This document shows, in pieces, positions 48,060 through 61,973 of a stretch of 64,000 nucleotides of DNA. The position numbers and the translations under genes are program-made. Origin of the DNA: Hyaloperonospora brassicae (lineage: Eukaryota; Oomycota; Peronosporomycetes; Peronosporales; Peronosporaceae); assembly GCA_947650285.1 (NCBI GenBank), contig CANTFL010000650.1, forward strand, positions 1 to 64,000. The letters are read 5' to 3'. Below the pieces are notes generated by a model, which worked only from the letters and a program-made list of their open reading frames with translations, was not told where the DNA came from and made no database searches. Within the stretch, counting starts at the first letter, position 1, and each line of letters opens with the position of its first letter.

Positions 48060-50941
48060 AACCTGGGCATCGTGGTGGAGAAATGAAAATTTTAGGTATA
48101 CCGCGAATTTACTGGTTCGGAAATGAAAATGGCTGTATTCCAGACATTCGATCTGTGCTATACTTTAGCTTCATATTGTTCCGGCGGAGTTCTGGCAGTG
48201 TGTTTTTGAATGCCTTTGTCTTCGTCATTCCATAAAAGACGAATAGATTATGGTGTTCCTTGTGTTCGTTGACATATATGCACGCAATAAGTACGTCCTG
48301 CTACTGTCTTTAATTTGATCGTGTTACGGGGAAGTGGACGTTAGTTAAAATAATAAGGTCGTTGTCAATATTACCCAGAAAGTTAATATAGCAGAGGCGC
48401 TATATTTTCTGGTGGTGTTTTCTCAACCTTTGCTCTATAATCTTAAATCTAGGCTGGAGATGCTAACACCTAACCATCTTGATAATTATGGTGAAATGGA
48501 TCGCGTCAGATGTGTCATCTAGTTAATTATTTAATAGGACGTATTCCTATATCGAGTTGGAGTAAACGCATGCCAATGGTCGAATTTTGCATCAATTACT
48601 CGATCTATGCGCGGGCAAGGTGCACTCTAATGTTACCTAAATCTCTTTTTAATACCGCCTCGTCTCATCTCTGACACAGTGGGATATTCAGATCAAGATG
48701 GATACTTGCATAAAATATCCTAGTGGGTCCTTCGTCTCACGTGTCAACATTAGCTTAGACATTAACAAGAGGCATGTCATTTAGATTGAAAGCACAGAAT
48801 ACATAGTCAGTAATTCTAGTGACGAACATATTGTTGTCAAACTCAGTATAACCGAAGACTATACCAGAAGGGCGATGGCCTCCTCGCGAAAAAAGAAGTG
48901 TCGCTAAGTGTTGCACTATATTTTCGATGATATAAACGGAATCGATTTAGATGATGGTTTCTACTTATCTGAGAAAAAGTAAGACTTTATCAGCACAAAT
49001 CTAACGCAAACGCGGTGAAAATGACATTAACGGTATTTTAATACGAACAAAAGTAGGTTTTTTGAATTGGTAATGACTAAGTAATACTGATAATGGATAG
49101 TCTCCCTGAACGTGAATGATATGAAGTCGGCACTACTAAGTGATTGCCACTTTTTTAATGGTCTCGTTCCGTTTATTAGTAAATCTAAGGCAATGTATTC
49201 ACGGTCGAATGGTCTCGTTATATCCAATACCTTTTTTACGTTTTAGGATTGCGTCTCCACCCGTACATAATATGTCATCTCTCTCCTGATCGTAAAGGCA
49301 ACCTATACTTATTATAATAATCTACGTAAATTCTGGTGATCGCGTATTTGAAGTTCTGGTCGATTCGTTTCCAACGCAATCTCAAGACGAGCAATCACCA
49401 GCTCGTCGCGCTTGAGACATCGCTTTTATTTCTTCTCGACCCTAACAAATACAACATTCGGTCTTTTATCTGTTTATTATGCACGGCCGCCGCCTGCCTG
49501 ACTGTGGCAACTTCTTATACCCATGGGTGAACGTATTGCCCGTATACAAATTAACATGTGCTCGTGCAGATAGATCTTCTTCTTTAGGTTCGACACCCGG
49601 TATATATATAGGTTTGCCTCATCCCTCACAGACGCTTGTGGCGTCGTACGGTAGCCAAAGTTTTAACATTGATCGCATCATATCACCGTTAGTTGAAGAA
49701 AAAGTGTCAAGTCTACCTCGTTATCTAGCAATGTTACTCATTCTTGTACGACGGATGGAATCTTCGATTGTAGATGATGTATACAGTTGAGCGTTGTTGA
49801 GCAATAACACGCAACCTATCTGATGCGTTCGATGGTCACTTGAAAAACGTGTGGTCCAGTCGCTTGTATTACTATTGCAATAGGCAATTATGTCACCGAT
49901 AGCAAGCGACATGCGGTCCCTACCCCAACTCAAACATATACAATTAAACACCAATTTACTCGTAACGAGATCCATACAACTTCACCATTCTTGTGATTTT
50001 ACTTGAGGCAGATAATTTAGAGCTATGATGTATAAAAAATCGGCATTAGTCGAAGTGCATATTTCATATATTATATGTGTCGTGCATAATAACGAACCAG
50101 GCTTCACGTTTGATGTCCTCGGCTTTTAGGACAGACGCGTTCCAATTTTTCTACGGCATATTAAGCTAAATAAATTGTTGCCGCATTACCATCAATGAGT
50201 TTAAAAAAGCGCGAACGTTACTCGCATTCAAGTTAAGGCCAGAAGTTGTGTCAGCATCAAAAACAAATTCTTAAGGACCTCTTGACTCACAAGACAACCA
50301 TTTAATATCCTACCTGGAAAACGCCACGGCTAAATGTCAGGACTTTGTAGTAAGAGAATGTTGTCTTGCGTTTGTTGCGTGTAATTACCGGCGAATAATT
50401 TTCCACGATGTGCATCGTGAGAATGGTGCGAGTCTTCAGTGTCTACACGCGCTAGAGAGTGCTTTAGAGCTAGCGTCGATAAAGAGTTACTATAATCATT
50501 ACCAAAATTAAACAAAGTTCGCTGTGTATCATATTTTTTATCTTCTATCTTTGAACCTGATATAGATTAAGGCTCAGCCTGAGCCACTACACATGATCCC
50601 GAAGGCCATCGAACATTTTTAAGTTAGCATCACCATCTGGCTTTCCTGAATGGACAAGCTATAGTAGTGCATTATCATAAGGACATGATGCAGTAACATC
50701 GATACCGACACCAACAAAATATGCAGGTTCAAGAGAGGCAACAAACAGTTATCCGATCAACGGCGTAAGCCCCTAAATCTTTTAGGTATTCGATTTCAAC
50801 TACGTCCCACATAAACTTGTATCATCATGCGTCGCAAGATCATATATGAGATAATTATTATTACGAAGCAAAATTTATCCTTTAATATTATACCGCGTAA
50901 ATACTTCGTGAGAACCTGCACTCACGTAAATTACAGTTGAC
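48060..50941. other. AT-rich DNA with weak coding-like patch near 49.3-49.8 kb
   Basis: Plus-strand frames 49336-49530 and 49479-49790 look protein-like (GSTPGIYIGLPHPSQTLVAS and IDRIISPLVEEKVSSLPRY). The first loosely recalls the segment after copia integrase where G-I-Y-I-G or C-x-F-L-G-Y occurs. This is too weak to assign. The remainder shows nothing. Confidence 0.4.
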
Positions 50942-51145
50942 GAGGGGTGAGGTTAAGTAATATTCCTGTTGCATAACCTTAACATAAACGAGAATTGATG
51001 GAGAGGAATACTACGGTAAATGTCCTTCCCAAAATATCATAGGATACAGTAATTAATATCCCTATAATAACCAAAGGGTCTACTTATTCGTTGATACGTG
51101 CCACGATATCAATTTACCGACCGCTGCTAAACGCGCGCAATGGGT
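50942..51145. repeat. LTR-like dispersed relic, copy B
   Basis: Collinear with 16352-16564: GAGGGGTGAG at 50942, GGAATACTAC at about 51005, AATTAAT at about 51051, GCGCGCAATGGGT at 51133-51145. It lacks the C5/G5 hairpin of copy A. Confidence 0.5.
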
Positions 51146-54100
51146 AGAGAGTAGATACAACCACAATGCATGGTATCATCTAAATTTAAAAGAGGTAAGA
51201 CTAATCAACAAAAATGATTTTAAGACTTACTTATATTTGACATAAATTCACTTTTGCTACTAGTAACCTCTGAAGTTGTTGTGGTTTGTCTTTTGCTGCG
51301 TAGAAAAACTTAGAACCGGAGTATACAAGCTTGCTCTATTAAAAGGGAGTGTTTAGTTTGTATATTTGACATAACGTGGCTACCCGTGCTCCGTTACACG
51401 TGCAGTCAATTAACATAAGTAAAAAGACCAACTCAAATAAGATATGCTTGGTGTGTAAATGCAAAATTCAAATCGCCTACTTTGGACTATTTTTTCGAAC
51501 GTCAATGGGCGCTGACGAACTTTGTTGATCTGTACATTCAAATACTCACGAAGCAGAACGAAGAACTACTGGATGCAGTGCACCATTCAAATTTATAGAA
51601 ATACGGAAAAGCATTGCATTATGAGAATCAGTGTTGGGCAAAAGGATAGTAAACAATAATGGAATCTGTCTTCCCCATCTACTTATATAATATGGCAATA
51701 TTTCGACATGGAAAATAGGAATTTTACGTATCATACGTTTTGACATGCTAAGACCGACATTTTAATAATACATGACCTTTTTGATCAGAAATAGATATGT
51801 TTGGAGCCTCATTAATACAGATAAAAAGTTAAAGGTACAAAAGCGCCGACATATACAGAAAAACATAGCCTTCTGGCTTGTACATATTTTTGTTATCAAG
51901 GATTTTTTTAGCGACGTGTGTATCGTGTGTAGTTTATACTAGGCGTTGTGAGATGTTTTGTTTGTGATTTGTCGATCCAGCTTGACCACTAAATTGGCTT
52001 AGACGTCTGTTAATATGAGTCGTACGCTGGTCACTACGGGTTTGAGTCTAGGCGTAGGCACGTTAGTAACCGAGTCGAATTACTAATATTTCAAAAAAGA
52101 TGTAGCGGAATTTTTACGGCAGATATCTTACAAGAAGTATTTACTCAAGGGTAGGGCTAAAAATTGCGAAAACATATTAAATACAACTCACTTTACAGTC
52201 AGTTTTTCGGTGAAAAGCCGTCTTTACATGAAAATATTCGCAACAACTTTATCCAAAAATTAAATTGAGAACAGATATTTGAGAATAAATTTGGGCCTTA
52301 TAAAGCCCTAATTTATGTGAATACGTAGTAGCGTAGATCACTTATCTTTCAACTCTCTTCATGTTCTCTTGGTTCTTTACACCTCTACGGTAGTACTAAA
52401 GCAAAAACTTTACATATTTATTCTGCTCATTTGCAGACACTGTGAGTGACGACTTGAATTTTCTGAAAACTGAGTGTTGCTATGTGTTAGATTATCAGGA
52501 TGATGAAACGCGAGAATAATGGTGAGAATTAACATTATAGTAGTAATCGTTGCGTTAGATGCGACGGATTACCTACAAATACCAAATTTATCAATCTTCA
52601 ACATTTGCTTACCCATGAGACATAGTAGCACACATTCCTCTTCTCTACAGGATAAACGAGTGCAAGATTTATTTTAAGGCGATACGCATTTTATCACCTT
52701 TTTTAACATCATGTTCTTCTCCTTTTATAATTTTAACTTATATCTGACAGTTCTAGCCGCTAAAACTGTAGTTTAAAACCATTTAAAATTATTCATCTAT
52801 CATTTGTTCTATATTAGTCGAATATTTGCTAATTGGCAACGCATCTGTCGATTAGAAGTCGAGACAAGAATTTAATAAGCGCCTACCCTAACACATGGTA
52901 CTTCTCTTCATTACATAAATATACATCATACACAAATATGAAAAGGTAATGAATATTTCGTGAGAGCACACTGTTTCAACCCTTGAATGAAATATATGAT
53001 ATAAACGTGTAAAGAATCTGGGTTCTAATAGTCATTAACGTTCCACAATTTTTATTGATATATGTCAAGTATATGTACATTTAATATGTAGCTGACTATT
53101 TTCATCGTGTTAATGCGATATAGAGCATAAAATGATTAAAATTGTTACTTTTACAGACCCAGCACAGCTTGTCCTAAAAAACCAATTTCATATCTGCACT
53201 TTTCTTCATCCAAATAAACAACTGATCTAAGTGAGCCTTTTTAAAAATAAATGTTTTGTTGCTGAATAAATAGAAAACCTAAATTTGTGAACCCATGCCA
53301 CAATATAGCATCGCAAAACCTTGGACTATAAAAATCGTATTAATATATCTACATGTTGATTTGGTTAATTAGTGTCGTTTCTTGCAAGTATTTGCAACAG
53401 CTACATTTCAAGACAAACGGTTAGGCTTTGAAAGCCCATTATTAAGTCACAAATGTGCTAAATATTTCAGCGCCAACAGATGCACTCACCTGCGAAATTT
53501 AAATTGTGTGGAAGACCAGATTGTCGATTCTGTATTTGATTGTTGTCTGCTTAGTGGTATATATCCCAGTTTGGGAGAACGAGACCCATAGGATAACGCT
53601 GTCGCAAACTAGGGAAACCCTTCGCGCGCATTTAAATGTTCTAAACGTATTAATCGCAATAAAAGCATACAACTCCTCAAATGGTTCATTGCACCGAGTT
53701 AATGAGATCTTTGTGTCGTTGTGAGATGGTGACATGGTTTGCTATACGTCGTAATTTCTTATTCAGCGATTATATATGTCTTTCGCAAGGTGGGTCCTGG
53801 TAGTGCTGACGTATCATTATCCGGCTATCCTTAACAACAGCAATGCCAATCATAAACGTCATTCAAATAAATGTAGCGCATTAGGAAGCTAGTGATGCTC
53901 CATAATATTCACTATACCAGACTACACGTATTAAAAGCTCGCAAATTTGATCATCCGTAGAGTAATTCGTTTCCATCCACCAGAAATACAGCGGAAACTT
54001 CCCCGACTAGAATCACCGCGCAAGTCGAAAAGAAATATAACTCAATGGACGTCAGTACTTGTCTTATATTCAATGATTTAGACGTGCGTAATATGCTATC

Positions 54101-55548
54101 TATATTTTTTTGACTTAGTACAACAGAATTTTAATTAGTTGTGTGTGAAACCAAAATATTTTTGTAAATGATCCTCAAGCGTTCTCAATTTTGCCGCACA
54201 GTAAGCAATCACGGCAACTCTGCCATGAGCTGTTTGCTCACTCCTTCTAAGCAAGATACTATATATAGCGTTGTAAAGCATCCAATTCTTATCGCGAGTA
54301 GCAAAACGTCATATACTAGACTGTGCATACATCTCAATAGCTCTCCAGGAGCATAGCAAAGTTGTGCCTGTATAATACTATAGAAGAGATAAGATTTATT
54401 GTAAATGTTTTATGGGAAAAAGAGGGTTGTTTTATGCACTTCCGAATCCAAAGCCTATTCATGTACTACCCTTTATTATATACTGCCCAAAGATTCTTCC
54501 ATCTTACACATTATTCTATCGTTATTGCGGTAGTGACGTTTGTCAGCTAAACATATTTGATTGGGCATCCCTGAAATGTCCTCCGCGTGTCTCACCACTT
54601 ATATGTGCCCATAACAATGATATACATCAGCTGTAGTATCCGCGATGGTGCACCAATAGTTCGTTGAGTGCCCGTCTACGAAACTTTGACAGCACTTAAG
54701 ATGAGTGGCAGTGTTTGGAGTTCTACGCAGTTAGTTATAGGTCACCTTTTTCAATCTATGTCGCCTAATAGTAAAACGTTTTTTTATTTTATGTATGCAA
54801 TAGGACTTCTTCTACCTCCTTATTTTAATTTATGAACGTTATAAATGATACAGCAAAGGTTGAGGGTGGAATCCTAAAACTCTATCGAATATATTCGCAT
54901 AGTATTTAGCATAAATTTGTGTCGGTAACATAGGAAATTGATAAAAGCTCCTTTTTCTGACAGCCCGCGTAGTACTTAGCACTCAGTAGTAGAGCCCAGG
55001 AAAAGCGTGAGTATCATATGAGTTACATAAAACTCATATTTGAGAATTGCCTTACACCGCAACTCATTAATTGCGCTGTATAAATAATATAGCACTGTTT
55101 TCTGGGTCAGCAGAGCAATTGAAATATTCATAAGACAGCTCACGGATTGCTTACGCTCTACAAATCTAAGACGCACTACTCATCATGTTGCCATGTGACC
55201 TCAATTTGCAACGAAAAGAGTATAGGCATTAAATTTGCGGAAAAAATTGCGCAAAACATTAACTCGAGCTAAGTCGTGCGGGAAATATATCGTTTGGACG
55301 AATCATTATAGTAATCCGACATAGCCAGACTCATTCTCTACAGAGAATAATATAACGGACTGCAGTACCGTCTCCGTCAAAATGATACATCTCGTATGTT
55401 GCTGTAATCAACATATCTTCAAATAATGGAAAGGTTTCGGTCTAAATTGCAGAAATTCTGTGCTCAATACACCTGAAGAAGCGGCTCTATACCAGCAGTA
55501 CTAACCATAGATTCATCAGCCTTCCGCATTGTCTTAGCTTGAAAACTT
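51146..55548. other. AT-rich DNA, no recognised gene
   Basis: Short frames only, for example plus-strand 53506-53724 and 54412-54636, without motifs. The part nearest 55548 would correspond to the C-terminal end of the LINE on the minus strand, but no motif is readable there. Confidence 0.5.
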
Positions 55549-56900
55549 TTACGTAATGTTAACGAATGTACGCAGTCTTATAAATTGAGCTGGATAATCT
55601 CTTTCAATGACGAGAAAGGCGAATAATACCAATGTAGGCGCTGTTTTGGTCAGGTTAAGTTGCTTGGCTAGTATCAAGGTGACTGCCGTTACCAACAATG
55701 ACGCACGCAAATTAGTCAGTGACATGCCTCTTTCCGCATAAAACAATTCCATCATATTCGGCGGGACTCTAAAGTGTGTAACTCTAGAAACATTTTTCAA
55801 TTGTCCACTACAGAATAATTTGTCAATATACTCAGAAACCTTCGCCAATGTCTTGGTAGCTGGCAAATCATGTTTGGTAATGTATGTGTGTTATAATATA
55901 GCAGCTTTGGTATGATCCCCACATTAAGGCCTAGATCGGGTCAGTAGAGACTACAAGTCCGCATATGTTTGAGACAAATCCTCTTTCATTTTAGGATCCT
56001 CGTCAAATCCCATCTGTTTTTGGCGTCAGCCCTATTTCCAATTTACATTTTCAAGTAATCGAACCGTCTGTAGACTAGCAACAACCCAATATTAGCGGTC
56101 CCTATCACCTCTGGTTGTAATTATTTCTTATGTAAGGGTACGTCAACATTTTTGTCAAAATTTACACGAGGGTCTGAGGCGTTCCCAATTGTTGTTTCAT
56201 CGTATCCAGGACGCTTCGAAACGCCTACTAACTGCGTGTTTATTCTGCTGTAACATTAGCAAACCCGGCAAAGATTAGCGCGACAGCTCCACCGGATTTC
56301 AAAAAGTGACACTTTTGATAAAGTTATGCTTTCCGCAGTTACCTGTACAACGAATTCAAATGTAAAATTAAAAGAAGGTATTTCAATCGGCAGCCATAAA
56401 AGATTTCTCGCAAGATCGACAAGCAAGGAAATTGGTCATCATTTTTCAGAGTCCGACCGCCTATTCCTTGAAATAGATGGTTTATAACTTGCTAAAATTT
56501 GCAGTGTACTTATATTGTTTAAGCACAACATGGATAAGTGTCAATTTAGCAATCCATTTTATTTGGCAGTATTAAAAGAGATATCAAACGCAGCGGAAGC
56601 ATCGAGAGACACCTACGTCATCTATTTTGGCGTTATTGAGCAATCTATATTATAATGAACAGTTCTTCCGGGCACAAAGCCAGTTCAATGTGGACTCTTC
56701 CTCGAGACAAGCATCGATCTTACGGGAGAAGCCAACAGCCTTGTAATGATAAAAAATCTATATAAATCTCCGCGATCGGTCAGTAATATTGAAGGGCGAT
56801 TATCTCGTCTCTTTGTGTGGAAAGAATTCGTCTTTAAGTAAAGACGCACCAAAAATTTGCTAAACATCGAGCTCGTCGACGATTTGGTATACAACGTCAT
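55549..56900 (-). pseudogene. LINE (non-LTR) reverse transcriptase relic
   Basis: Minus-strand blocks occur in the order and spacing of non-LTR reverse transcriptases. At about 56780-56820 NRPSILLTDRGDLYRFF resembles the block N-Y-R-P-I-S-L-L. TGFVPGRTVHYNI (block 2) lies at 56646-56684. VSLDASAAFD, with the two Asp of motif A, is 27 codons later in the same frame (56583-56612). RVNFDKNVDVPLH (the G-L-x-V-N-x-x-K-S block) is 146 codons beyond motif A, still in frame (about 56130-56168). In another frame RVPPNMMELFYAERGMSLTN (within 55549-55866) resembles the P-x-x-L-Y-x-x-x-x-G-G-L-G-L segment. The F-A-D-D motif C is not intact; a degraded string lies at the expected distance. Stops interrupt the frame, for example just before TGFVPGR. 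It is an inactive, very old copy. Confidence 0.75.
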
Positions 56901-59900
56901 TAAAAAATCAGAGTGAATTATGTTCTATTCAATTTTTCATCCTTCGAGATCACAAGGTTAGCCGTACTAGGATGCCTGTATCGTAGGCAATATAGTGGTT
57001 ATTTTCAAATCAGATCCAAACTATACAGCGTATGCCTACCCTTTAATGCATGAGATCTTTGTACATAACTACAGTCTCTATTCTCAAAGGATCGGTTGGT
57101 GGTATCTTCAAAATTAGTTGCCACGCTTCCGCCATCATGTTGACCTTGTCGATGTCCGGAAAAAATCATAGTACGAAATCTGGATGAAAGGCGAGACACG
57201 AGATTTATCGTACGTATATCTTCTCAATTATAAAATTGCATATTTTTTTATTGGTAGACAAATCCGGGTATTTAAAACACCTACTAGGTCGTTAGCCAAA
57301 TTCAGTTCTGTATGGTAGTTAACATATTTTTTTCATGAATGTCGGTATTCAGATTAGCCGCTGGCATTGGGCAATAAAATGAATGTATTGTCGACTCAAC
57401 GTATTGAAGTTTCTCTCAAGGCATATACGGTCGACGAATCTTCTTTCGGTGCGTATTATTAATGCCTATTTTGAGATGCTCGTTAAGTGTTCAGTAGTCC
57501 ATAGACGATGTAAACTTATACTTTTCCCACAAAAATATAGCCGAAGGGGCTAAAACAGCGTCCGTATCGTAAAAATTCGCTAGCTCTTGTATATGAGAGA
57601 TGACAAAAAAGCTCGCATATTCTGCGACATATTAGGTATCAGATCAATGCGCTGTTTGTAAACAAGTATATTATGATAGCAAGAATTTAACTGAAACACA
57701 TTTGTGATCAGCTTTTAAGCTTCGCAAGTCAACCTATTTTTATATTTTCTACCGGGCGACTTAGATATACGCTTAACACCGATCATTCTTTCTCGTTGCC
57801 GTATTAAGTCCCAAAAACTTATATTTTGTGCGTGATGGTCGAATTTTAACTATTATATCCGAGCTTGTTCGAGCGAGAGGTTTTAAACGATCTGAAGGTC
57901 ATATGAACAAAAAAGGAGTCTTTAGATGAGCAAGCATTCATAAGGCATGGTTATACATGTGAGGTAGATAAGAATGGTATCTTATATCGTACCGCGTACG
58001 AAAAAATCAGCCATCTCTATCAAGTATGTTGCAATTAGAAATGCTGATAGTGGCTAACTGAGAAGAAGTGCGCACTTAGGTCCAATAGTGGCAATGCATT
58101 ATAATTTATCCACCACATTGACAATTGGATTGATAAGCCATAAATTTCGGTGACCATACAATCTTCTAAATCATTTGGATAGCGGGAATTATCTTGGGTA
58201 AACGAATCTTAATTTAAACTTGAGCAACGCGGTGATATTTATTCGACCAGTACGACAGTTTCAAGTAGTAGAACCAGCATCAACTTCCTGTCAAGATATT
58301 TTTTTAGCTTCGTGATTGTCAGCGTCAGTTATGTCGATATATTAAGCGAAGTTAATAAAATATCCATGATGGTGCCAACGACGAAAGACGGCATATCTTA
58401 AAACACCTGTCTTCCTTGCTTATAACTTCCCGAGAAAGTTTGGCATATCGAGCCGATCGTAAATTCATCCTGAGGCATTGTGGAAAACAAAGTTGGATGT
58501 GGTGGTAAATTGGTGCTCGAATAATTAGTCAATGCATCGTTGCCCGCCGATGAGAAGAAAATATTGTGACAGCGAGCGATTTGTTATGATCGAGCGGCTA
58601 CCGAAAAAATGCTCATGAAAGGCCCTACTTAAATGCTTTATGAGAAAATGAGAGCATTAATATAAAAAGCATAACCTATGACTCACCCTTGTGCTCGACA
58701 TCGTTCTACGATGTAATCTATATTTATTGCTGAATTCCGTAATTAAACTTATAGGGCTTACTCCAATCGCGGATATCCACAACGACCCCACAATAGTGTT
58801 TATAAAATTTAAAATTTTTTTATTATGGTAGAGGTTGCATTATAAGACGCCCTTGCCATGGAAAATATGCTGAAAAAGAATTAACGAAGAAAATTATGTG
58901 TAGGATGGGAAATTAATCAATTATTTTGTACGTAGGTGTAAGTCGTATAAGCTACATACCAACCATATTCGAGTATGTAGCTCACACTGCTCCGTCATTT
59001 GTGTTCTTCAACGTACGATAACACGCGGGCTACATTTTACCGAGCGAGCCGAACATCAAAAAAGCGCAAAATATATCTTACGTACTGTTATTCATCTTGA
59101 AACAATCCAAAGGATGTAATTGCTGCGAGTTAGCTAAACGCTCACCCCACGGAGATAGCTGATAAGAAGCTCATCCGGGAAGATCTAATCTGGTGATTCG
59201 CAAGATATAACAATACGCCTACTGACATCAGAAGAATATTTTTGCCAAAATAATGCATCTTTTTATCGTTAAAATCCTTTTTCAAATGTGGTGCTGCGAA
59301 AGTGGTATAATTTAATGTGATCCATATGCCAAATGCTGCACCTATTTTGCGTTATTTATTTATTACACCTAATAAATATCGCAGATCGCCCAGCACCGTT
59401 TTTTAAAATTAGAAGACAAAAAGTGACATTCTAATGAGTGTACGAGGCGCGTCCAGGAATAACCCGTATTGATATAGCCGGTGAAGGTATAGCATTGACC
59501 CCAATGGAAAGACATATACCTGCATAGGTCATGCCTTTTTCAAAGTGTGTATCTTCTACGAAGCGCTTCCACAGATACCGAGCCAAAAGTATATCCAGCA
59601 GACATTTTCAGTGACATCGTAAACGTGCAATGGACCTGATTGAGGTGTTCCTTTATAGGTGGGCCGCATTGGTCACTCATGAAATTTAAGTCATAATGGA
59701 TTCCGTAGTCATGATACACATGATTTAATTGATCAGCATGGTTGATAAACCATGCAAAGGCTTTAGATTTTCTTCTGCTCTTAAATAGCACAAGCGGCAC
59801 AATTTTATTCATGAACCTCGTTGCTGCAGCTGAAAGCGTGCCTGGAACAGTCTATGGTGATCAATTACTGGATAGAACTGGCAAATGGCTGTATCAATGA

Positions 59901-61725
59901 TGTATAGGCCGTTCCGGTTGCTCTCCCGAATTGTGTACGGTAAAGCCGACCAGTGCTCCCAGTAGAATTTACATATGTCTCCACATCAGTACAGCATTGC
60001 AGAGTTGTGAGCTCGGCTTAGAATGCTTCGGGTCAAATTCGTTTTCGCTGGACACTACTATGCAGACGTGACGATGAATCCGCCTAGCAGAGTAAGTTAA
60101 TCGAAAGCATATTAACCGAGCGGCCATTAAGCTTTTTTAGAGTAAATTGTTCAATCCTGCGAGCCAACAATTGTAGAATCATTGCCTGAAAAATTAGGTA
60201 CTGCTGGATCTCAAAAATTACTGTCCAAAAATCGATGTTGAACGTAGCCAGTCCATACTTGCCGAGTTGGCGAACATCGTTTTTCTGCACCTACGTTAGT
60301 ATTTTGGTATAAAAAATTCGCACAAAAAGTTGTCATTATACTATATTGCTAAGTATACAAATGCCGTTATATTGTGCAAACTCGAGTAGAGGGACATATG
60401 CCCTGTTTGGCCGTAATGACACATGCTGTTAAATGGTGGCAGTTTTTAACGCATCCAGATGCTGTTATTCACCATTACCGCCGCTTAAGACATGTGAATA
60501 CGTCACAGTGTGCTCTTCGTTGAGCGATATACGCTAAGCAGCGTGTATAAAGGACTCCATTCGATTTCTCCTTCCACAATCAAAGCAATACCGGTAAATA
60601 TGACCTAGTAAGTAGATAGTAAGATACATTTTTCAGAACAAGCGCAAGCCGCAATTTCGGCTGCTATAATCGCTTTCATATTTACTAGAAAAACTAGCAC
60701 CGCAGGCCGCTCGAAATTTATCACCATGCAGCTAAAAAAAGGACTTTATACAAGCAAGGTGAGGTTACGATGTACTAGGGCTTTTAAAAAAAGGTAGCCC
60801 ATCCGGTGTCATAGGACGGACAGCACCATTGACATTCAGTGAATGAGTAAAATAACAAGATCCGAAAGCTTTCTTTGGAAGTCAGTTGATGCAGATATAT
60901 CTGAAACGCCAATTCCGTCTGCGATCGAAAAATCATTTGGTCAGATTTGTAAACATTAAAGGAACGGCTCTGCAGTTTTTGCTGAATGGATAAATAAATG
61001 ACCTGGTGCTTTCCAGCGAAGATGTACAGGTGATTATCGACCACAGCCTTCTAATCTGGATGCTTTAGGGCAGGAGCGGGGTGCATGTGCTGCGAGGGTT
61101 CCGCAGACCAAAAAATTAAAGCTTGTCGTCAAATATGGTTATTTGTTTGCACTTCAAATACCTGTTTTACTAATAACTGCAATGGAATTTATATATTTTA
61201 TTCACGACTTGGTATATAAAAGTTTTAAGCAAATACGAATAGCTAATTAGACTTATTATAATACTCCATTCTCAGCGATCGGACATGGCAAATTTAAATC
61301 ATACACATAATATCAACACAAAATCTAGGTGCATTTGGAAGCATCCATATGATAGAAATGTAATGTCTGTTCTTAAATAAAATCGATTTATCATATAGTT
61401 CCATAATATCAATTTCGATAACTAAAGATACGTAATCATATGATAACATTTAATTTAATATAGAAGTATGATATTAATCTCATCAGATACATTCCTATGG
61501 TAACATTGTATAACTTAATTGATAATTATGAAATATTTTCATTGTGGTAAACAGCTTTATTAAGAAGATAATTTTAGAGGCCTAGGCATGGTACAACTCT
61601 TCACTTTTAACGGGTAAGGATTAGAAAGGGGTCAAAAAGGCAACGAGACATTTGGAGAAGGAGGCCAACAACATCTACCAAGGATCGTTCTTCGCCAGAG
61701 TACTAGTTAAATAGTAGCGATAATA
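56901..61725. other. AT-rich DNA, no recognised gene
   Basis: The upstream half of the LINE (endonuclease) would be expected from about 57 kb upward, but no motif is recognisable. Minus-strand frames at 57005-57199, 59540-59812 and 60784-61044 have some protein-like texture and no identifiable domain. Confidence 0.45.
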
Positions 61726-61973
61726 GTAGACCACTGTCTCTGATCTGAAAGTCGTGTCTCTCAGGTTTACCCCGGTTCCGTAAGGTGTAAATCGGGTACC
61801 CCAACGTCGATATCTAATCTCATTACAGGGACCTCGGAATTTTCATGGTGGAGCTTGGTCTCTTAGCGAAAGATCTGGTCCCTCACTGTAAGAACCGGTC
61901 TCTCACTGTAGACCTGGGTCTTTCACTGGTATGCCCGGTCTCTCATCGTTAAACTTGGGTCTCTTTCGATCAG
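61726..61973. repeat. 20-bp tandem repeat at the inner end of the right arm
   Basis: The same 20-bp family as at 47013-47252 in inverted orientation (TCTCTCACTGTAGACCTGGG and variants). Six units nearest the arm match the left array. After 61829 the order and sequence differ, with two further units (around 61726-61766) separated by unrelated sequence, so the two arrays have diverged by rearrangement. Confidence 0.8.

Noticed and set aside
55549..55866. Stand-alone 105-residue membrane-like protein
   Set aside because: Its RVPPNMMELFY...GMSLTN pattern and location fit the C-terminal part of the LINE reverse transcriptase relic.
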